Assembly: GCA_014193115.1 (NCBI GenBank)
Contig: BJHQ01000023.1
Coordinates: forward strand, 1-64,000
DNA length: 64,000 bases
Source of the DNA: Planctomycetota bacterium
GTDB taxonomy: Bacteria; Planctomycetota; UBA11346
Direction of reading: 5' to 3'
This document shows positions 42,649 through 53,200 of the stretch, in pieces; the stretch's first letter is position 1; the number at the start of each line of letters is the position of its first letter. Below the pieces are notes generated by a model. It had not been told where the DNA came from and searched no databases. It was given only the letters and a program-made list of their open reading frames with translations. Both the position numbers and the translations under genes were made by a program.

Positions 42649-43299
42649 ATGCTCGACTGGCTGTTCCAGCTCCACGATCCGGACCATCTCCGCCACTTGG
42701 TGGCCACCGCCGGGCTGGTCGCCCTGGTCGCCATCGTCTTCGCCGAGACCGGCATCTTCGCAGGTTTCTTTTTGCCTGGCGACAGCCTGCTGATCGCCGC
42801 CGGGGTCTTCACCGCCCTCGATCCGAGCCTGCCTGACGCAGCCCCGCTGCTTGATTTCGTGACCACCGGCACCGCCCTGACTGTCGCCGCCATCGCTGGC
42901 AACCAGGTCAACTGGTGGATCGGCTGGTGGATCGGCGGCCGCGCCTGGGCCTGGCCCGACGGCCGGCTGTTCAAGCGCCGTTACCTGGAAGACGCCAAGG
43001 GTTTCTATGACCGCTGGGGCGGCCTGGCGTTGGTCGCCGGCCGCTTCATCCCGATCGCCCGGACGTTCATCCCTTTTGTCGCTGGCGTCGCCCGCATGCC
43101 GTTCGGCAGATACCTGCTGTGGAACGTCCTCGGTGCCCTGGTCTGGGTATGGAGCCTGCTCGCCCTCGGCCACTGGCTGGGCAATAGCCCATTGCGCGAA
43201 CAGCTGCACCTCCTGTTGGTGGCCGTGGTCGTGCTGTCGTTCGTTCCGGTGGCCATCGCGGCGATCCTCCGCTGGCGGTCAACGCCACCAGCGCAGTAA
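42649..43299 (+). CDS. DedA-family membrane protein
   Basis: A 216-residue DedA/VTT-domain protein. Hydrophobic segments lie at about 17-42, 66-90, 155-172 and 188-208. The family signature is present: ETGIFAGFFLPGDSLLIAAG with the conserved Glu, and GRFIPIARTFIPFVAGVARM with both conserved Arg. DedA proteins are inner-membrane lipid transporters/scramblases involved in undecaprenyl phosphate or phospholipid recycling. The ATG at 42649 gives the family start. It is divergent from the zinc-ribbon gene and convergent with the TPR lipoprotein, whose stop is 2 bases away. Confidence 0.9.
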   Translation: MLDWLFQLHDPDHLRHLVATAGLVALVAIVFAETGIFAGFFLPGDSLLIAAGVFTALDPSLPDAAPLLDFVTTGTALTVAAIAGNQVNWWIGWWIGGRAWAWPDGRLFKRRYLEDAKGFYDRWGGLALVAGRFIPIARTFIPFVAGVARMPFGRYLLWNVLGALVWVWSLLALGHWLGNSPLREQLHLLLVAVVVLSFVPVAIAAILRWRSTPPAQ

Positions 43300-43301
43300 A
43301 A

Positions 43302-44039
43302 TCACTTTCCGTCCAGGTGCCGTCCTGCGGCCGGGTGGCGGCATTGCTCCCAGGCCAAGGTCCACCACCGCCGGGCCTCGTGATCGCGCCCCCCGGCCGC
43401 CGACAAATCCCCAAGGCGCACCAGGGCATCGCCATCCCGAGGTGATCTGACCACCAGCCGTTCGAGCATGGCGGCTTCGCGCACCGGGTCTTTTTCGGCC
43501 CGGGCCACAGCCGCGCCCAGGGTGAGCACATCCGCCTGGTCCGGTTCGCGCGACAAGGCCAGATCGGACCACCGCCTCGCCGTCGCCACGTCGTTGCGCA
43601 TCAACGCGATGGCGCCCTGGCCATACGGCCCCCAGGCGGACTGCGGCACCAACCGGTCGAGATCGGCGTAGACGCTGGCTGCCGCGGCCGGCCGATCGAG
43701 GCGCAGGTAACAGCGGGCGAGCAGCACCCGCGGATCGGTCCACTGCGGAGCCCCGGCGATGGCCCGGTCGCACCAGGCGATGGCCCCGGCCGAGTCACCG
43801 CGATCAGCCAGCAACCGCGCTTTCAGATGCAAAACCGTGGGATGGGCGACGCGGTCTGCCAGCAGCGCGTCCACGGCGACCTCAGCCCGGGTGGCCAGCC
43901 CGGAGTCAGCCAGTCGCCGGGCTTCATCGATGCGATCGGCTTGGGCCAAGGTCGCGGTGGTCTGGGCGGTGATCGGCGCCTGGTCGGGGGCGCGGCCGTC
44001 GCAGCTCGTCACGAGCATCGCCAACAGGACCAGGACCAC
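43302..44039 (-). CDS. TPR-containing lipoprotein with uncertain 5' end
   Basis: About 245 residues if it starts at the GTG at 44039. A hydrophobic segment ends in a lipobox LVTSC, then an Ala/Asp-rich series of helix pairs of TPR type (AHPTVLHLKARLLADRGDSAGAIAWCDRA, PRVLLARCYLRLDRPAAAASVYADL). The frame is also open to an ATG at 44183, but the extra 48 residues are encoded by a copy of the R4 repeat. The GTG start leaves the signal without a basic N-region, so the original start may have been replaced when the repeat landed, and translation from 44183 (coupled to the pabB stop by ATGA) is possible. Function unknown; periplasmic scaffold is likely. Confidence 0.65.
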   Translation of the reverse strand: MVLVLLAMLVTSCDGRAPDQAPITAQTTATLAQADRIDEARRLADSGLATRAEVAVDALLADRVAHPTVLHLKARLLADRGDSAGAIAWCDRAIAGAPQWTDPRVLLARCYLRLDRPAAAASVYADLDRLVPQSAWGPYGQGAIALMRNDVATARRWSDLALSREPDQADVLTLGAAVARAEKDPVREAAMLERLVVRSPRDGDALVRLGDLSAAGGRDHEARRWWTLAWEQCRHPAAGRHLDGK

Positions 44040-44060
44040 CGTTGATCCGGGATGACCCAG

Positions 44061-44183
44061 CAGGGCGCCAAAGCGCCAGGTGGTAGAAGGTTCGAGGAAG
44101 ATCCGTCCGCACCCGTTTGGTCGTCCTGCTCGTGCATCCATTACCAGGATTTTTGTTGGGTCCTTGGCGCCTTGGCGGTTCAT
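44061..44183 (-). repeat. R4 element copy across the pabB-lipoprotein boundary
   Basis: Read on the minus strand it starts ATGAACCGCCAAGGCGCCAA and ends CTTTGGCGCCCTG, with GGCGCCAA and TTGGCGCC as inverted ends, and inner blocks GGGTGCGGACGGATCTTC resembling the copies at 13.9-14.2 kb. The first bases of this copy include the pabB stop codon and an overlapping ATG. Confidence 0.75.
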
Positions 44184-45490
44184 GTGCTCAGCTCCAGAGC
44201 CTGCGCCAGGGCGCTGGCCTTGGCCCAGGCCTCATCCCATTCGGCAGCGGCGTCGCTGTCGGCGGTGATCCCGCCACCGGCATGGATCGCCACGCTCGTC
44301 GCTTCGGTTCCGGTATCGATCACGGCGCAGCGGATGGTCACCGCCAGATCGCCAGCATCCCGGGCCAACCAGCCGAAGGTTCCGCAATAGGGGCCGCGTG
44401 GCCCTGATTCAAGTTCGACCAGCCGGCGCAGAGCCTGCCGTTTCGGGCAGCCGGTGACGCTGCCCGGCGGAAACGCGCGTTCGATCATGTCCGCCGGGCT
44501 GACGCCAGACCTGATCTGCGCCACCACCTGGGCGCAGCGATGGTGCAGATTGGGCAGGTCGATGACGCCGGCCGGCTCGACCACCTGGACCGATCCGGGC
44601 ACCGCCGAGGCTCCCAGGTCATTGCGCACCAGATCGACGATCATCGCCAATTCAGCGGCGTCCTTTGCGCTGGCGAGCAAGGCGGCGCGGCCCGAGCCAT
44701 CGGCGGTGCGGCGACGGGTGCCCTTGATCGGCTCGCTCAGCACCTGGTCGCCGCGCCAACGCAGGAAGCATTCCGGACTATGGCTGACCACCGACCGCCC
44801 AGGTCGGCGGAGCAGCCCAGCGTGACCGGCCGGATGGCTGGCGATGAGCGCCAGGAACAAGCCGATGTCGGCGGTCGGATCGGGCCGCATGTGGCCTCGC
44901 CAGGCCAAGGTCACATTGGCCTGATAGCATTCGCCAGCGGCGATCCACTGGCGCAGACGCTCAATCCGCTGGCGATGGCCGTCGGCATCCCAGTCCGGCG
45001 TGAGCGCCCCGCGCAGCTGTGGCCGCAAAAAAGGTCGGGCCGGGACGGCTGCCGGTTCCCGCCGCACAAAGGACTGCCGGGCCTGGGCCAGGGATCCGCC
45101 ATCCGGGGCGACCAGGACCGCGCTGCCATCGCTGCGGCACGCGAGCCAGGCACTCGGCCGCCACCGCCATCCGACCGTGGTTGGGAACTCGTGGTCGAGC
45201 TGCACAACGTCGGCTCCGGGCGGCGGCATCCATCCGGCGCCAGGCGCCGCGAGCAGGTCCGCAGCGCGGTCGCTCCACCCCGTCGCGTCCTGGGTGGCGC
45301 TCGCCACGTCCGCCCACCCGGTGATCGGCTTCGGCCTGGCGCCGAGCCCGATCCAACCCGCCGATCCATCGTGCAGCGCCACCAGTCCCGGCTCGGTCGC
45401 CGTCGCTGCCAGTGCCGCCGCAAAGGTCAGCTCGCCCAGCTCGATTCCCGCCCAATCCGGCGGGCACGGCACGGAATCACTGGGCGGCAT
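44180..45490 (-). CDS. pabB: aminodeoxychorismate synthase component I
   Basis: A 436-residue chorismate-binding enzyme. PabB with PabA converts chorismate and glutamine to aminodeoxychorismate for folate. The signature PIKGTRRR, whose Lys distinguishes PabB from anthranilate synthase TrpE, is near residue 255, followed by DAAELAMIVDLVRNDLG, the FPPGSVTGCPK loop and the YCGTFGW block. The N-terminal third is short and divergent. Its stop codon (ACATGA) lies at the end of an R4 repeat, and the product lacks obvious truncation. It follows the sialate O-acetylesterase gene by 81 bp but is not functionally linked to it. Confidence 0.9.
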   Translation of the reverse strand: MPPSDSVPCPPDWAGIELGELTFAAALAATATEPGLVALHDGSAGWIGLGARPKPITGWADVASATQDATGWSDRAADLLAAPGAGWMPPPGADVVQLDHEFPTTVGWRWRPSAWLACRSDGSAVLVAPDGGSLAQARQSFVRREPAAVPARPFLRPQLRGALTPDWDADGHRQRIERLRQWIAAGECYQANVTLAWRGHMRPDPTADIGLFLALIASHPAGHAGLLRRPGRSVVSHSPECFLRWRGDQVLSEPIKGTRRRTADGSGRAALLASAKDAAELAMIVDLVRNDLGASAVPGSVQVVEPAGVIDLPNLHHRCAQVVAQIRSGVSPADMIERAFPPGSVTGCPKRQALRRLVELESGPRGPYCGTFGWLARDAGDLAVTIRCAVIDTGTEATSVAIHAGGGITADSDAAAEWDEAWAKASALAQALELST

Positions 45491-45571
45491 GGGACTATCC
45501 AGCCGGCCCCTGCCCCAGACGCAAGACCAGGGACGCCAGATGCGCGACCAAGGCGCTACCGTTCCTGGCGG

Positions 45572-47092
45572 CTAGTCGTCCCCATCCGTCCGGAACGGCA
45601 CGGCCGGCAGGCCGTCCTTGTTGAACAGGTTCGCCCATTGGCGGTTATGAGACCAGGCATAGCGAACGAACTTCGGCTGCGCGACGTCACGACCCGTCAC
45701 CACCACGGTGTCCCCAACGATGACGGCGTCGGCCCATTGGAAAGACTTGTCACTCCCGGCCACGGCGAAGCCCTGCAAGTGCTCGCCATGACGAAAAGCC
45801 AACCCCTGGCCGATGTGGGTGAACTTCACCCGCATGGTGTTCCCGTCGACCTGGTGGGAGGCATAGACCGGACCATAATATTCGAGTTGGCGGCCATACA
45901 CCTTACCGAGCGCAACCTGGGCGACGCGATTCCCATATCCGAATTTGTTCTGGGGATGGAGGCCGGCGCCGAGATCGCTGCTGATGGCCATGCCGGTATT
46001 GGGGAAATCCATCAATTTCAAACAGGCGATGGCGTCGTCCCGGGTCATTCCCGATGGGCCATCCCCAGTGCCCAGCATGTTTTTCATCGGTCGATAGAGC
46101 CCATGTCCGGTCAGTCCGCTGCCCTGGTCCACTTCTCCGAGGATCGTTCGCGGCACCGCTTTGGGCAACGCGGTGAACCGTTCGCCAAGCGCTGTGACTG
46201 GATTCGAATCATCCCAAGCGCAACCCAAACCACTCGGTTTCTGAACATAGAGGAACGGAAAATCACCTTGACCCCAGGCCTTGCGCCAGGATCGGATCAA
46301 TATCGTCATCATCGTGTATTGATCGATTTCTTCGAGTCCCGCCCCGCCTTCCCCTTGATCCCACACCACACCGCGAATCCCGTACCCGACCAAGCGCCGG
46401 ATGTGCTGTTCATAACACTCGCCGAGTTTGCCCCGGGTGACGGTCAACGCGGGCCGCGACAATTGTTTGGCTACAGCTTTACAGGTGGGATCCTCGTTAA
46501 AGTCATCCTCGGGGACCCACGGTCCCGACGAGGTTCCTCCTTGAGCCCCGCACAACAGGCCGATGGGAACATGGAGTTCCTGATGGAGCCGGACACCGAA
46601 ATGGACCATGATTGCTGAGAAACCCGCGCAAGTCGAAGCGGTGGCTGCTTTCCAAGCACCTCCGAACAGGCGGATGGTGGGCAACGGCAGGACAGTCGCC
46701 GTTGGAGAAGTATCATTCCCAGGATATCCAGCGGCCATGTTCGACTGGCCGGAACCCAACCAAACTTCTCCGACCAGGACATCCTTGATGGTCACCGTGT
46801 TGACCTTCAGTTCGGCGGGTTCGCCTAGGCTCAGCGGATCAAGCTTCACCGACCACTTGCCATCGGCATCGGCGCTCGTGGTCTTTTCCTGTTCACGAAA
46901 GGTGACGGTAATCTTTGCTCCAGGCGCGGCGGTTCCCCAGATCGGTACTACCTGGTCGCGTTGCAAGACCATGTGGTCGCTGAAAAGTTTTGGCAGGATC
47001 AGCGGTGTCGACATAGGGGCCTTCTCTGCGCTGAGCATGCGGGAGCAGGCAAGAATGCAAAAGCAGGCAAACATCCTGGCTGGTAGGGTCAT
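45572..47092 (-). CDS. sialate O-acetylesterase-family SGNH hydrolase, secreted
   Basis: A 506-residue exported esterase. The ATG at 47092 starts a signal peptide (MTLPARMFACFCILACSRMLSAEKA). A beta-sandwich part at about 28-110 (LPKLFSDHMVLQRDQVVPIWG, DADGKWSVKLDPL) is typical of the family. The nucleophile is in GEVWLGSGQSNM near residue 117. GVVWDQGEGG (the family's WYQGE block, with Asp for Tyr) and a late His (LHPQNKFGYGNRVA) complete the set. It removes acetyl groups from sialic acid or other sugar polymers in the periplasm. It is third in a minus-strand run after the heparinase-like and PQQ-propeller genes. Confidence 0.85.
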   Translation of the reverse strand: MTLPARMFACFCILACSRMLSAEKAPMSTPLILPKLFSDHMVLQRDQVVPIWGTAAPGAKITVTFREQEKTTSADADGKWSVKLDPLSLGEPAELKVNTVTIKDVLVGEVWLGSGQSNMAAGYPGNDTSPTATVLPLPTIRLFGGAWKAATASTCAGFSAIMVHFGVRLHQELHVPIGLLCGAQGGTSSGPWVPEDDFNEDPTCKAVAKQLSRPALTVTRGKLGECYEQHIRRLVGYGIRGVVWDQGEGGAGLEEIDQYTMMTILIRSWRKAWGQGDFPFLYVQKPSGLGCAWDDSNPVTALGERFTALPKAVPRTILGEVDQGSGLTGHGLYRPMKNMLGTGDGPSGMTRDDAIACLKLMDFPNTGMAISSDLGAGLHPQNKFGYGNRVAQVALGKVYGRQLEYYGPVYASHQVDGNTMRVKFTHIGQGLAFRHGEHLQGFAVAGSDKSFQWADAVIVGDTVVVTGRDVAQPKFVRYAWSHNRQWANLFNKDGLPAVPFRTDGDD

Positions 47093-47201
47093 TGGCTGCG
47101 CTTTCGTCTTGGGGAAGACTACTGAAACTGGTTGTTGACGTTGGCAGCACCGGCAGAGAGACCTGATCCGAGCAGATTTTTCACAGTGACTTTTCGTCAG
47201 T

Positions 47202-50162
47202 TTACTCTCCAAGAACGGCCAAACGCCCGTCGCTGGTGCTCAGGTACAACCGCCCGCCAGCCAAGGCCAGGGAATCCCAGTTGGGTGCGCCAGGAAAGCT
47301 GCATTCGGCCAGTGCTGCGCCCGTGTCACGGGCGTGCATCCGCACAAACACTTGGGATTTCTCTGCCCTGAAATCTGCTTGGCCGCAGATCACCACGGCT
47401 TCTCTGGTCACGACCAAACCATGGATACGTGCCCCGGCAGGTTGCCGTACGGTCCAGACCGGCGTCGGTTCGCTGGGATCCGGCTTCCAGCAGCTGACCG
47501 ACCCAGATTCCCTCAGCGCCTGATCGCCCTTGGGGTCGGTCCACTCGCCGATACTGGCCACGATGGTGGCCGTTTCGTCAAACGAGATCAGGGATCCCTG
47601 GCGACCTCGCAACACGAAAGCATGTGAACGCGGGTTGGCGGACCAGGGCGGGGCCTGCATCATGCCTGCTTCGGACAGTCCGGCGCGGGGACCGATCAGC
47701 AGGTCGTGCAGAGCGAGTTCCTTTGGTCGCAACAAAAACGTTTCGTTCACCGCGCTGATCATGCGACCATTCCTGTCTTTGGGCAGGTCTTCATCACAGA
47801 CCTTGATGCCGCCGATGAACAGCGCTTCACCATCGCTGACCGGCATGTCGCCGATGTAGCCACGGTTTCGCGCCCAAGCGGTGGAACCATCGGCCAGCCT
47901 GAGCGCCAAGAAGGGCAGCCCTCCGTCCACACCATGGGATCGTCCAGCGGCAAGCACCACCAGGTCGCCCTGGATCGCCACGCTTCCGCAGACCGGCCAA
48001 GCGGATTCGACCTGACCATAGGCGACTACGAACTGTTCCGCTGGCGCGGCGCGGGTGCGCCAGATCAGCGTGCCATCATCGGCCCGCAGGCAGTACACCC
48101 AACCATCGCGACAACCGAACAGGCAGCGCCCGTGATGGATGGTCGGCGGCGTGTCCACGCGGCCACCGGCGAGGAAGCTCCACAGCGTCTGCCCATTCTT
48201 GGCCGAGACCGCCATGACCCGATGGCCTTCCGCATCGGCGACGAAGACCCGGCCACCAGCGACCGTTGGCGCCGTCAGACCGATGGAGATCCGGCTCTTC
48301 CAGCCGTCCGCAACCACACCGCCGGGCCGGCTCGCCAGTGGCCGGTCCCAGAGCATGTTCAACCGTTTCGGCGCCGGCGATGTCGTGGCGGCACTACGCC
48401 GCAGATCATGCCGGTAGATCGGCCAACTTCCGGGATCCTCCGTCTCATCGAATGCTTTCCCGGTGTTTTTTCCGGTCACCACCGGGCGCGGTGCGACCAG
48501 ATCGGCATCGGTCATGCGCACCCCAGCGCTGCCGAAGGCCGGGAAACCCTCGATCTTGCCCTTGACGCAATTGCAGAAAGACGACCCCGAGTACATCATC
48601 CCGTTGGCCACCATGACGCCGACCGAGCAGATCGAATCCATGCCGGCAAAAGCGATGGTGCTCTTGAGGTCCGGTTCTCCGAGGATGCCGAGAAAGCGCG
48701 ATGGCCCCACGCCGATGGTGTAGTTCGCACTGACGACCCGCGGCATGCATCGCCCACCGAACGGAGCCGGTGCCAGGCCATCCTCTTTGCCGGTCGCCAG
48801 GTCGTATCGTTTCGCGCCCAGGGCCACGCCACCCTGCCACGGATAGGGTCCAGGGTTGTAGGCGGCAGCGGTCACCGACTTGGCGTCGAGGGGCACCTGC
48901 ACTGACCAGCGCTGGGTGCCATCCTTGGTGGCATAGGCCGCCAGATGATCCTTGGTTGCGACCACCAGGGTCGTTCCTTCCACATAGCAGAGCAAGGCTT
49001 TGCTCGGTGAAAATTTCGTTCCTTCGCCCAACGGGGGCAGCGCCGCCTGCCAACGCACCGCGCCAGTCGCCGCGTCAAGCGCGGTGAGCCTGCTGTCGAT
49101 CAGGTAGATCGCGTCCCGGTCCACCAGGAAAGGCCAGGATCCCTGCTCATAGATCCACCGCGTCGCCCCGGTTCGCGCGTCGGCGCACAGGATCTGGCAC
49201 GGTGACGTATTCCCCTTGGTCGTCATCAACGCCAGCACCACGGTGTCGCCTGCGGGTCCCCACCCAGCGAGGAATTTTGCACCCAGGTCGATCTTGCAAC
49301 GTGGTTCGCCCGTGGCGGCATTCAGACCGAGTACCTGGGTGGTCTTGGCGGCCACCGCCGTCGGCTCGGGAAAAACGAACACCGTGTCTCCCACCGCGCA
49401 GACTCCATGCCTGGCATCGCCTTCGCTGACCCGACGGCGCCACAACGGCAGGCCATTGAACGCGCTGCGGGCAGTCAGGATATGCTCCTGCTTCGCCCTC
49501 CCGACGTTGGCGGCATCCCACGGCGTGATCCCGAAATACCGGCCCTGGCTGCTGCCGAGCACCACGTTCACTGCGTACCTGCCTATGGCTGTGCCGTCCA
49601 TCCAGCGCAATTCAAATGGCGCCTTCAGGTCCGCATCCCGTGAAATCAGTTCGCCTTGGGTCTGGTTCTTCCGGGTCGGCCAATCGCCCATCGTCGCCGG
49701 CCGTGCTTTGACCTGCGACCGCCAGCCGTCCGCCGATTCCAGATACAGCACACCACCCGGGGCGACGACCCGCAGGGCCTCCTCGGTCTGCACGCCACGT
49801 CGTTGCCACGCGCCCCAGGTCGAGACCACCAGACGATCGACCAGATGGTCGCGGTACGGCAGCCGGGCCGTGCCCGCCAACGGGACCACCGACGCCAATC
49901 CATAGCAACCGCTCGCCTCGATCGCCGCCCGCGCCGATTGGCAGGTCGCATCGTCCTCCGCCAACCCTTGGACCAGCATCCGACCGCTTTTGGCGACCTC
50001 GATTTCCAGTCCGCCGTCCGAGCTGCCCAGGTGGACACAGAGACCAGCAGCTGCGCCGAGTTCCGCCAGGACTTCGGCGCGGGTCAGGCGTCCTTCCGCC
50101 CCGGGCAGGTCGAGCAGCGCGACGAGCAGGACCGCCGCGGCGGCGACATCGGCGACACGCAT
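47202..50162 (-). CDS. secreted methyltransferase-like/PQQ beta-propeller fusion
   Basis: A 986-residue protein with a signal peptide (to about residue 24, PGAEG). Residues 30-150 have a methyltransferase-like Rossmann pattern: LCVHLGSSDGGLEIEVA, ARLPYRDHLVDRLVVS, ALRVVAPGGVLYL. The rest is PQQ/BamB-like propeller repeats (LNAATGEPRC, ADARTGATRWIY, LDAATGAVRWQ, VSAKNGQTLWSF, LRADDGTLIWRTR). Such fusions recur in polysaccharide loci of PVC bacteria. The glycine motif GSSDGG keeps a SAM-binding shape, but an enzyme acting outside the cytoplasm is unexpected, so it may have lost catalysis. The ATG has an AAGGA ribosome site. It lies between the heparinase-like and esterase genes. Confidence 0.8.
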   Translation of the reverse strand: MRVADVAAAAVLLVALLDLPGAEGRLTRAEVLAELGAAAGLCVHLGSSDGGLEIEVAKSGRMLVQGLAEDDATCQSARAAIEASGCYGLASVVPLAGTARLPYRDHLVDRLVVSTWGAWQRRGVQTEEALRVVAPGGVLYLESADGWRSQVKARPATMGDWPTRKNQTQGELISRDADLKAPFELRWMDGTAIGRYAVNVVLGSSQGRYFGITPWDAANVGRAKQEHILTARSAFNGLPLWRRRVSEGDARHGVCAVGDTVFVFPEPTAVAAKTTQVLGLNAATGEPRCKIDLGAKFLAGWGPAGDTVVLALMTTKGNTSPCQILCADARTGATRWIYEQGSWPFLVDRDAIYLIDSRLTALDAATGAVRWQAALPPLGEGTKFSPSKALLCYVEGTTLVVATKDHLAAYATKDGTQRWSVQVPLDAKSVTAAAYNPGPYPWQGGVALGAKRYDLATGKEDGLAPAPFGGRCMPRVVSANYTIGVGPSRFLGILGEPDLKSTIAFAGMDSICSVGVMVANGMMYSGSSFCNCVKGKIEGFPAFGSAGVRMTDADLVAPRPVVTGKNTGKAFDETEDPGSWPIYRHDLRRSAATTSPAPKRLNMLWDRPLASRPGGVVADGWKSRISIGLTAPTVAGGRVFVADAEGHRVMAVSAKNGQTLWSFLAGGRVDTPPTIHHGRCLFGCRDGWVYCLRADDGTLIWRTRAAPAEQFVVAYGQVESAWPVCGSVAIQGDLVVLAAGRSHGVDGGLPFLALRLADGSTAWARNRGYIGDMPVSDGEALFIGGIKVCDEDLPKDRNGRMISAVNETFLLRPKELALHDLLIGPRAGLSEAGMMQAPPWSANPRSHAFVLRGRQGSLISFDETATIVASIGEWTDPKGDQALRESGSVSCWKPDPSEPTPVWTVRQPAGARIHGLVVTREAVVICGQADFRAEKSQVFVRMHARDTGAALAECSFPGAPNWDSLALAGGRLYLSTSDGRLAVLGE

Positions 50163-50218
50163 GATCGTCCTTGTTCAGGTTCCGGGCGCAGCCATCAGCA
50201 CGATCGGTCGATCGAGGT

Positions 50219-53200
50219 TCAGGGCCAGCAAGGCGTGGCCTTCAGGTTTCCGAGGATCAGTCCACGTCCATCCCAGGCGACGGTCTGGCCGCCAACCGTG
50301 GCCTTGGCGCCATCGACTTGCACCGGCGGTAGCGCTCCGCGGCTGACGGTCATGACCACGACGAACTGGCTGCCCGTTCCGGTCAGCCGGATCACCTGCC
50401 GGTCAAGCGGAGTCTGACTATGCCGGGCGTGATAGTTGATCTCATGGGTGAAGCGGACCTGGTGCACGGTGAGGACCGGCTGCTTCGGCAGGACCACGGT
50501 CCCGCGCAGGACCGCGCCATCCGCCGCGGTGATGGTGAAACCCGTCGCGTCGGTAGCGATCGTGTGTCCGGCAGCGGTGCAGAACTGCCAGACCTCATCG
50601 CCCTTGGTGCCGGTCAGCAGGTCAGCCACCGCCATCAGGGCTGGGGCGCCACTGGTGCCGGAATGGTCCATGGCCACCACGCGCCTGGCCCGGATGCCGA
50701 GATCCACCAGGGTCCGCCGCGAGGTCGCGGGCTTGCCGTCGGCAGCGGGAACCTCGCTCTTGGTTTCGCCCAAGTACATGTTGGAGACATCCAATTCGGC
50801 CAGACCGGAACCGTCCGCGGACAGCGAGGCGGCAACCAGCGTGGCCAGGCCAGCCTCCCGGCCGTTGATCGGCGTGGGGTTGACCGGCGGGTATTTCGCA
50901 GGATCGAACCAGCGGCCGTCTTCGGTGATCTTCACGCCTGGCACCACCACGATGCTGCCGTACTGGCGCCGGTCGGGAGAGCTGCCGTCCTGGTTCGGTC
51001 TGCGCAGGTCGATGCCGTTGCCAGCCGGGATGCCGCGATCGGCCCAGACCGATCCCAGGGCGACCCAGCGCAAATCGCCCCATTCCGGACCGCTCCATCC
51101 CTGGGCTGGCGTCCGCATGGTCAGGAGCGTGGCCACGCTGTCCTCCTGATCTTTCCACGCGTTGCGCCAGACGAACCCGCCTTTGTAGCGATCGAACCAG
51201 GCGCGCGGCAGCACCGTCTCCACCGCCGTGGCCGGGGTCGGGGTGCCGGGATGATTGACGAAGCGGAACACGGCCGACGTGCAATCCAGTTCGGCCACTG
51301 GCTGCATCGGACTGGTCAGGCGGCCGGCGTCGGCCAGGGCCTGGGTCCGGTCCCAGGCCGCCAGGCAGATGTCGCGATGCTTCGGCTCGATCAGACCGAA
51401 ACCCCGAGCCCAATTGTCGACGCCCAGCGGGCCTCCTCCCGGCGCATAGGAAGGCGTCTCTGCGCCTTGGCCGCTGAAGACGGTCTTGGCCACATACAGC
51501 GGAAACGTCGAGACCAGCCGGCCGCCCGGCTGGACGCCGCGGCCCATGGCGTTGCGGAAGGCGTGCTCGAACACGAGCCCCATGCGCATCGCATGTTGGG
51601 TGTAGGCCTCGCCCTCGGTGTTCCATCCGGTCTCGCCGAAGGCCACTTCACCCCAATTCCCCAGGCGGATTTCAGCGACCGCCAGCCAGCGCCGGGCCTG
51701 GGTGCTGGCCTGGTCCTCGCGGTCGATCGCCGCCACCGCGACGCGGTGGGCGTGTTCGCGTTGGGATGTGGCCAGCCAGGTGGCGGCCGCCTCGGGTGTC
51801 ATGCCGAGGAAACGGAGGTGGCTCTCGATGATCTCGTGACCACCGCAAACCCCGATCGCAACCTCAGCCATGAGCAGATGCCGGCCGGCCGCCAGCTTCA
51901 CCACCTGGCCGTTGGCCAGGGACCGGCCATCGAGGAACACGGCGATGCGATCCAGTTTGATGGTGGAATGGTCGAGGCGGAAGTGGCCGGTCTCGGCCAC
52001 TTCCAGCACCGTCGCCAGCAGGTGCGTGGTCAGGTAGTTCCGGCCGCTTGCGGCAGCGAAATCCACGCCGCCGGCGAGCTCCGGTTTGCGGTATTTCTTG
52101 GCCTGCTCCACCGAGATCAGGCAGGTGGCCGGCAACGGCGCATAGGTGCGGGTCGCCTTGGTCTTGCTGCGGGTGGTGTATTCCAGCGCATCGCCAGCGA
52201 CCGGCCGCGACCGCGGATCCAGCAACCGGGTATCGCGATCCACATCGAACGGCCCAGCATGCAGCCAGGTGCCGATGGTCGCGCCGGCCGACAGCGGCGT
52301 CGGCACCACGCCGGTTTTGGGCAGATCCACGATTCCAGGCAGCTCGGGGATGGCCGGAGCCTCAGGAATTCCCGTCGCCGGGTCGGGCTCCCCCAGCATG
52401 GCCAACGAGGCCATGCCCATGGCCGAGCGGTACATGGCGCTCCAGTTCGAGCCATCGTAATCGTTGAAGCCGCCGACCGGTGGATAGTAGAGATACTGCA
52501 TTTTGACCATCAACGTGCTCTGCATGGTCTCGCGCCAGTTTTGGTCGGCCGTGTCATAGAGCAGGTCATAGGCCAGGGCGGCCTGGGCGACGCAGGCGGC
52601 AGCGCCGTGGACGTACATCACATTGTACCAATTCGGAATGTCCTTGAGCAGGATGGAGCGGCCCTCCTCGGCCAAGGAGGCATCGCCGGTGAGATGAAAA
52701 AGCAGGCCCAGCGCGACGGCGCGGGCGGTGGGACCTTCGGTGTCGGGTCCGCCTTTGCCGGCCAGCAATTTTCGCAACCGCGCGATCTCGGCCTGGCCCC
52801 AGGGGGTCGCAGCCTTGGCCTTGAGGGCCGGCAGATCGGCCTTGCGGAACAGCAGACGCGGATGCTCGCCGGGCTGCGCTGAAGAGGTCTCGGCCAGCGG
52901 GGTCAGGACGGCGCTGGCCGCGCCTGTCCCTTCCCGGCCGTGATACAGGCCGGTCCAAGTGCCACGGAATCCGCCATCGACCTGGCGCTCCAGCTGCACG
53001 CGGTAGCGGTTCCAGTCGCGTGGCGGATCCCACGGAGCGGGTTCCTCTTGCAGGGTCACGCTGACCGTGGCCTGGCGGTCATCTATGACGGCCTCAAGCG
53101 CGCGGCCGTGCTGGTCGGTCTTGTTGACCCCGCGGGCATCGGCGGAGACCACCCGTTCCCAACCGCCATGGTTGCGCACCAGTCGCAGACGGAGACCACC

